In this document: piece by piece, positions 57,801 through 64,000 of the stretch
Layout: each line of letters begins with the position of its first letter
How positions within the stretch are numbered: position 1 is the stretch's first letter
DNA from: Sabethes cyaneus
Lineage: Eukaryota; Arthropoda; Insecta; Diptera; Culicidae
NCBI RefSeq assembly: GCF_943734655.1
Contig: NC_071355.1
Location: 24,868,768-24,932,767, forward strand
Reading direction: 5' to 3'
Length of the DNA stretch: 64,000 nt
The notes under the pieces: generated by a model
Seen by the model: only the letters and a program-made list of their open reading frames with translations
Told to the model about the DNA's origin: nothing
Database searches by the model: none
Translations under genes and position numbers: made by a program

Positions 57801-59485
57801 AGGGTGGCTCCGTTGGGCTTTGTTTTCTTTTATTACTCACAAAAATCTCGAAATGAAGAGCAGATATAAAACCCAAAGAGTCTTGCTCGTCCGGTTCAAT
57901 CCCGGAGCCACACGAATAATGGCATCGGACCGAATCATCAAGGAGTTGTAGTGCCGCCTGGCCCCTGCCCTGGTCTTAAAGCCATATTGCGTTTGCAGCT
58001 TTCGTTTTACGATTATTAACTGCGTGAGAGAACATTAGCCGGGTTGCGGTAATAAAATGCAATGATTCTGAGTGAATAGTATTCTGGCGGGTGGTTTTTC
58101 ATTAGCTCTTTGAAATAGCTTTCCTTTCACCTTTAGCGGGTCTGTCCGTCGGTTGAAGTCCAAGAAAGTCCGATTTGCTGTGAACAGCCAGCAGCAGCTC
58201 GCTACCACCGGTGGAGATGAATGACTTGTCTGTGTTGAGGTTGGCGGTAAATGTAAGTCAAGTGGGCAAGCTTTGCTTGAAAGAACCTAGTCTGAGTGGT
58301 ATTAATGGCAAGGGGTGTAAAAAATAAATGGGTGGGTATTCAGTAAGTTTAAAACATTTGAAACGTTTTAAATTTTGGAATTCTTAAAATAATTTACTTT
58401 CTTCACTGAAGATTTTAACTTTGAGTATTGGCAAGATGACAGATTTAATTGTCATTAATTTTCCGGTAGGATTTTTCCACTGAATAACCTTTCATCAAGA
58501 TGCGTACATACTATTTCTGCAGAAGGTCAGGTGAAATTGACGGAAAAGAAATATGAATGGGAGCCTTCTATTCAGCATCTTCTGGCAATTACTCACAATC
58601 CTATGGTTGTTATTCAGAAAAATACTCACCACAACTTTCTGCTACGACGGTAGGCGGTTTCAGTAATTTTCCTTTTGATGCCGAGCAGTTTCACGGTCAA
58701 AACTCATTCCACAGCATCAGTGACTAGTTCTGAGCAAATGCTATTCGATTTGCTTCCTTTCAAGGCTACTGCGTGTTTGTTTCAATGGGTCACCTGTCAT
58801 ACTGTGATTGAATTATACATGGACACGTGCGCTATCTAGGTCAATTACATTATTAAAGGGTTACGGGAAAGCATCAGTACGAAATATTACGAGATTTAAA
58901 TCATACTGTCTATACGTATAACTGTATGCTGCAAAGCTGAAGGATTTACCTGGATGTAAGAAGAATGACTATGAAATCGAAACTCTTCACCGAGCAACTT
59001 TCACGTAGATGTTGTTTAAGAACAGCCAAAGGGGATTGGGACACCAACGCAGAGATACTTCCTAAGTAACAAATTCTGAAGCCGGTTAATTTTGTTGATA
59101 TTTTATAAAGGTTTTATTCTGTTATTAAGCACCTCTGAAAAATTTAATGCTCATGTGCTGCACAACTACGGAAACTGCTGAAAATTTAGTATTTATTCTG
59201 TCAGATAATTTTTTATGATTGCAATAAACCAAATCGATCAGAATGATCTGACTGTATAACTTTAACAAAGGAAACAAGTTAAGTTAAGTTCAAGTTAACA
59301 AAGCTGGATGATTTAGCGTTTGCCAGATACAGCTTTATGCTTTATAGCTTTGTAGAACAAGTAATAAATCTACTTTAGCTGATTCTTGAATAGATTATAA
59401 AAACTTTCTGAAAAATGGACCACAATGTGGGGAAACAGTTTTTGTGTAATATTAACAATATTTTTGTTCTTATCGCGATCAAATT
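54801..59485. other. Gene-free stretch, partly GC-richer
   Basis: No exon set or repeat supported. A perfect (CT)n(AG)n palindrome lies at 56223-56254. About 55540-57450 is less AT-rich and could contain regulatory or untranslated sequence of a gene outside the window, but no frame or splice pattern supports one. Confidence 0.4.
56223..56254. repeat. (CT)8(AG)8 palindromic microsatellite
   Basis: Uninterrupted CT dinucleotides switch to AG dinucleotides at the centre, making a perfect 32-bp inverted repeat. Confidence 0.95.
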
Positions 59486-59489
59486 TTAG

Positions 59490-59880
59490 TTTTAATCAAT
59501 TATCTATACCTATAAAAATGACATTCCGTCTGCCTGTTTGTCCGTATGTTTCTTATAGCGGAAACTACTGAACCGATCGGCGTGAAAATTTGCATGCTGG
59601 GGTTTTTGGGGCCTGGGAAGGTTCTGATGATAGCTAGAGACCCCTCCTTTTCTTAAGATGGGGGACTCCCTTACAAGTGAAATACAAATTTCCTCATAAC
59701 TAGAGAACTAATCATGTAAATGGAATCAAATTTGGCATGTGAGGTTTTTTAAAGGCAGAAAATATTTTCTGTAGTAAATTTGGACCCCTCTCCTCTCTAA
59801 GAGGGGGAACTACCATACAAATGAAATACAAACTTCCTCATAACTCGAGAACCAAATTTGGCATGTGGGGGATTTTAGAG
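59490..59880 (+). repeat. Interspersed repeat with ~130-bp internal duplication
   Basis: Blocks of about 59640-59750 and 59785-59880 are diverged tandem copies sharing GAAATACAAA.TTCCTCATAACT and AAATTTGGCATGTG. Adjoins the RTE relic. Family not identified. Confidence 0.65.
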
Positions 59881-60960
59881 GCATGAATGTGCGGGGACGC
59901 TGAGCGGATCCGATTTTCGCCAGTTGTATGATGGTAATCTCTCCAAGCAGTGTGTGTAGCTCGTGATTCATACACCTTAAACCACTCTCCGCTTTCAGTT
60001 TGTATTCCGCCAAATATTGTCCGCAGCACTATTAGCGCGAACAAGGCATGGGCGCGTATGTCTTCTGTCTTCTGTTTTGTACATTGTCAGCTATGTACGA
60101 CGGCGTTTGCTTTTTGATGGTAGCGTTTTGTGAAGGGCAAAGTAGACCCCATTTTCCGTTTGAATGCGTCGTTACATGTGCTGTACTCTGTGGTCACCAG
60201 TGATCCACAATACACGAACTCATCTACCGTTTTTAGATAATTGCCTTCAACGGACACCGTCCCCGGGAGGCATGCGTTTGTTTCCTCTTTGAGCCTCTTC
60301 CTTTCATGTATTTGGTCATCAACGCATTTATGTTCTCCCAATTCTCCTAGCCTCCACTTTCAGTCTGGCGCAGATTACCTCCGCCGTCGCAAAGTTTCTG
60401 GCTATGATATCAAAGTCATCTGCAAGGTCTAGGAGTTGGCTACCCATGGTGAAAACCGTGTCTCTCGTTTCGGTGCCCGCTCGTCGGATTACCTCCTCAA
60501 AAGCGATTATGAACAGCAGGATAAGCCGTCAACTTGGCTCAAGCCTCACCGCGTCTCGAGAGTGGCCCCGAGATGCGCACAAAACACATCACTCGATGCA
60601 ATCATTAGTAAAACCGTGTTCGTGCATTATCTGGCATAGCTGGTCTCGATCAACTGTATCGTGTGCTGCTTTGAAATCAATAACGATGTGATGCGTGGGC
60701 ACCTTGTACTCCCGACTTTTTTTGTACGCTCTATAAGATGGTGAAGATTTTATCCGTGTTTCGTCGCGATAGTTGTAGCAGTCGAACCGATCACCCTTTT
60801 TGTAGATGGGACATACCACCGAATCTATCCATTCCTCCGGTACCTTTTCATCCTCCCAAACCTTGGAAATAACCCAGTGTAGAGTCGTTGCCAGCGTTTT
60901 TCGGGCATCTTCATAAAACTCTGGCCGGTAAGCTGTCCTTACTAGTCGTTTTATTGGTCT
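59838..60960 (-). mobile_element. Decayed RTE retrotransposon
   Basis: On the minus strand, RT first (60819-60589: VVCPIYKKGDRFDCYNYRDE, then VIDFKAAHDTVDRDQL), then the post-RT part (60341-60087: VDEFVYCGSLVTTEYSTCND) and the C-terminal block (60044-59838: LRTIFGGIQTESGEW). Many stops and deletions. Confidence 0.85.
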
Positions 60961-61440
60961 TCAGTAATCCATTTTTACGTAAGTTTCGTTGTCCATGAGA
61001 ATGCATCCTTCGTAATTCATAAGAGCCTCATTGTACAACTTTCGGGCAGTTCTTTTGGTCACTAGATTCTGCTTCAGCGTTCTGTTTGGTTGCTTACTGA
61101 CTCGAAAAGATGGAAATCCTCGCAGACGAATCCTTTCGACAAATGCTTTCAATTTTTGACGTAGGACTACGTCTTTCAGGAAGGTAGTTGGTATAGGGGG
61201 TAATTCCCAAAAATCTTTCTCGAAAAGTGGTCAGGTTTTGAACGTTAATAGCTTAGTGGTTTCCCGAACGATCAATATTCTTACACCAATCGATTGGAAA
61301 ATCTAAGAATTTGCCCAAATGAAGAAAAGTATGGATTTTTGATGTTGAACTATTGAAAAATTGAAAATAATGAACCTATGTTTTACCAGAATTCTCGCTT
61401 CGTAATTGGTTGGAAGATTCTTTACGAAAAGTTTTCTCAG
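60961..61440 (-). mobile_element. Tc1/mariner-like (ITmD37E-type?) fragment
   Basis: A minus frame (61152-60961) reads KQPNRTLKQNLV, then LYNEALMNYEGCILMDNETY. This resembles the region around the first catalytic Asp of IS630-Tc1-mariner transposases of the DD37E type. Upstream sequence (61155-61440) is the inverse of 51780-52065. It is cut off at 60961 by the RTE relic. Confidence 0.6.
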
Positions 61441-64000
61441 TGTAAGGATAGGAAACTGCATTTAAAGGTGTTGAAAACGGCAAACCCAGAGCTTTCATAT
61501 TGAATTTCATCCAACGTAAAAGGGTAGTGAAATCTCACCATACTCACCTAGCCAAATAAGGCCCTATGCATGCATCATGTCGCTTAATCGTTAGAATGAA
61601 TTTACAGATTGAAAATACTAACTACTGTCAGTCCAAAGATTGAAGTCACTCAACCACAGCCGAAGGTCGAAACTGTTCATCACGAGTAATCACCGAAAAA
61701 CGAAATGGAATAATACACCACATGAGAATAGAAACGAAGCATAATCATGATAGCGATCCACTACATGTTCTCCAAATAAAATACAAAACCAGCCTAAAAC
61801 AAGGGCAAGAGAGGATAGATCCATACCATCGAAAACAGTTCGGCAAGTATCATCATCTTTTCCCAACACGGTACAACAACGACTTTCCTTAAATGCTCAA
61901 CGCAAAATTGTAAAACGTGCACGTGCCGGCATGCAGACTCCAGACATCCAGAGCAAGAGGTTTTGGACGGATTTGTTGTAGGGTACGGGAGGGTATTCCC
62001 AGCACGCTACTAAATTCGGTATACATTTCCTTTTTTTGGCTACACTTTCCCAAATAAAAACTTTGCCGCTATATAACAATACTGAAATGAATGAAGCACT
62101 CATAGGCTTTAATGCGTTGTAACTATTTTCATAAAAATGTAAGTAATTTGCTAAATTTTATTCAATAAACATCAAAACCACTGTTTTTCCACTAGCACGT
62201 AATCAGGCTGAAAAAAACCAGCAGCAATCGCTTACGCGTATCCGCTCTTGATGATGGTTTGGAAAACACACAATTACTTATTCACGTTTACTTATTCTAG
62301 AAACTAAACAGCTGTGAATATGCTATCACAGAACAATTCTACTTCTTTTTATCAAGGAAGAACACCAAAATTCCTTTCTGATATGAAAATATAAATCAAT
62401 TTTCATTCACTAGCACTTGCAGCATTTTGTTTTTAATTTCAGCGTATGGTGCTCTATTTACACTACTACCAATGTGTGAGGCAGTTACTTCTGAAACTCT
62501 TCTATCGTGTTGATATAGCTAGTATTTGAGTGACAACCACTTGCTTCTGGTACTAGTGTATATGTACGATTCAATGATTCACTAGCGCCAGCAGCAAGCT
62601 GTTATCACAGCAAAACTAGGCAATACCGACACGTTTTCCATCGCACTATGGTCCAGAAAGCGATTTTAGACGGACAAAAATGATTGCGCCTAAAGGGAAT
62701 ATTCTAGCTCAATGAAGTCTTCGGCAACTTTTTGAATGAAAACATGACGCATCTTTTGAAAGGGTCGTCTAATGTTCAGATGATACCGTAACAACAATTC
62801 AAGTAATAATTTTTTAAATAAGTTTGTTTTCCATTTTTTAGTTTCAAAACATTAAAGATAGATTAATTTCCCATAACTTTTCTAAACATTTCAAATTTCT
62901 AACTCTTACGTATTTTCAGCAGTGGACGTTTGTTTATGGACGACCCGTAAAATCATATTTCCTCTTATAACTCATTTATCTCAACAAATAGCTCAATATG
63001 ATGTTCTATAAACATTTGTATACGTAAGAGAAGAATATTTTTGCAGAAGACTGTTTTGCTTTATCTTTATGAGTTAATAAGTTATAGCCGAATTCAGGTT
63101 AAAAACAGACCAAGTTTACTGAAGCATAACTCAAAAAGCGGCAAACGGATCTCGATGAAACTTTGGCGATTTAATATACACATATGCATAAAGTTTTTAG
63201 CAAAAAATGGTAGAGGTGTTATTTTTTTAAAAAAAGATAAAATTCTTTGAATTTTATGATTTACTATAGCTAGAATTGTCGTTTTCTTCATAGATTCACA
63301 TTCAAGTAATCAAGTATGCGACCACGGAATACTATACACAACAAATATACTGGCAATAACCATGGTTGATACTAAAATAGTGAATGCATTCAAAGAGTTA
63401 CATTCGCAATCTTGTTTTTAAGCGAAAAAACTAAAAGAATGTTTAATAATAACCTTGAATTAAACGATTTTTACGATCCCTTTAGATACTAACACGGACT
63501 TTTACTGTTATACGCGTATATTCGCAATATGTTTTGAATGTTTTTTGAAAATATTTTATAGACTAAAAATAACTGCGATGTGAAAAACGACGAAGATGAA
63601 GCAGAGCTGCGGAAAACTTATGATTTGCGCGTAATCGAACTACTTACGAAGGAAATTCCACTAATTGTTATACTTTTCGGGAAATTTACCATTGAAATTC
63701 AAGAAGAATTCTATTATGATTTTTAAATCCATTTAAAACTATAAAATTAACAATGGAAATAAATCGGGATTTTTTTTTCTTTATTTTCAATCTTAGTATT
63801 CCACTGAAACGCTCAAAAAACTTCAGTCAATTTCAACATTTATTAAATATACACCACGTTGATTTATTTGAGCGAATGCACGAGATGCTAATAATTATTA
63901 GCAAACATATAACTAACCCTTTAACGGGTAGACTTCTGTAGATAGTTGTTGCTTTGAGAGTCTTAGAGCCATATATGAAATTTATTCTAATTGAATAACA
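61441..64000. other. Gene-free AT-rich stretch to window end
   Basis: No supported gene, RNA or repeat. Short frames only. Confidence 0.4.

Overview
The window looks like insect nuclear DNA, most likely from a mosquito (Culicidae). It is AT-rich and full of transposon debris. It carries a cluster of insect chemosensory receptors with the gustatory receptor (Gr) C-terminal signature TYxxxxxQF, short 55-65 nt introns, RTE- and R1-type non-LTR retroelements, BEL/Pao LTR elements and a tRNA-derived SINE of a kind known from mosquitoes. A TE-rich culicine (Aedes-like) genome is my best guess; the species cannot be fixed from the sequence.

Layout. (1) 1-13.5 kb: a head-to-head receptor pair (Gr-1 minus, Gr-2 plus, 201 bp apart) occurs twice as a large inverted duplication (arms 1-1877 and 11352-13223 or beyond). 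The spacer holds the 3' half of Gr-2 and a 7.3-kb BEL/Pao element with near-identical LTRs and a 5-bp target duplication. In the right copy Gr-1' is complete and Gr-2' is cut off at the breakpoint. (2) 13.5-17.2 kb: a decayed BEL relic, a low-complexity module and non-LTR scraps. (3) 17.2-32.3 kb: four more receptors, all on the minus strand (Gr-3, Gr-4, Gr-5, Gr-6). Gr-3 and Gr-4 are tandem duplicates; Gr-4 has one in-frame TAG. Gr-5 can be assembled in perfect phase across an 8.9-kb intron stuffed with nested transposons. Gr-6 is more divergent and ends only 104 bp before the Gr-5 start codon. (4) 34.4-37.3 kb: MITEs and a long pyrimidine tract. (5) 37.52-41.30 kb: an almost perfect 3.8-kb array of the hexamer CCCTAG/CTAGGG. 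(6) 41.3-64 kb: mostly gene-free sequence with a foldback element, RTE/R1 fragments, MITEs, purine tracts and a Tc1/mariner-like relic. No gene could be supported there.

How the genes work together: all supported host genes are seven-transmembrane gustatory-type receptors, which in insects act as ligand-gated cation channels in sensory neurons. The cluster shows birth (tandem and inverted duplication), decay (nonsense, 20-nt deletion, truncation) and probable shared control (201-bp bidirectional spacers, and a common upstream motif before Gr-3, Gr-4, Gr-5 and Gr-6). Everything else is mobile or repetitive DNA. Exon boundaries were placed by eye from reading frame, GT/AG and comparison among paralogues; no searches were run.
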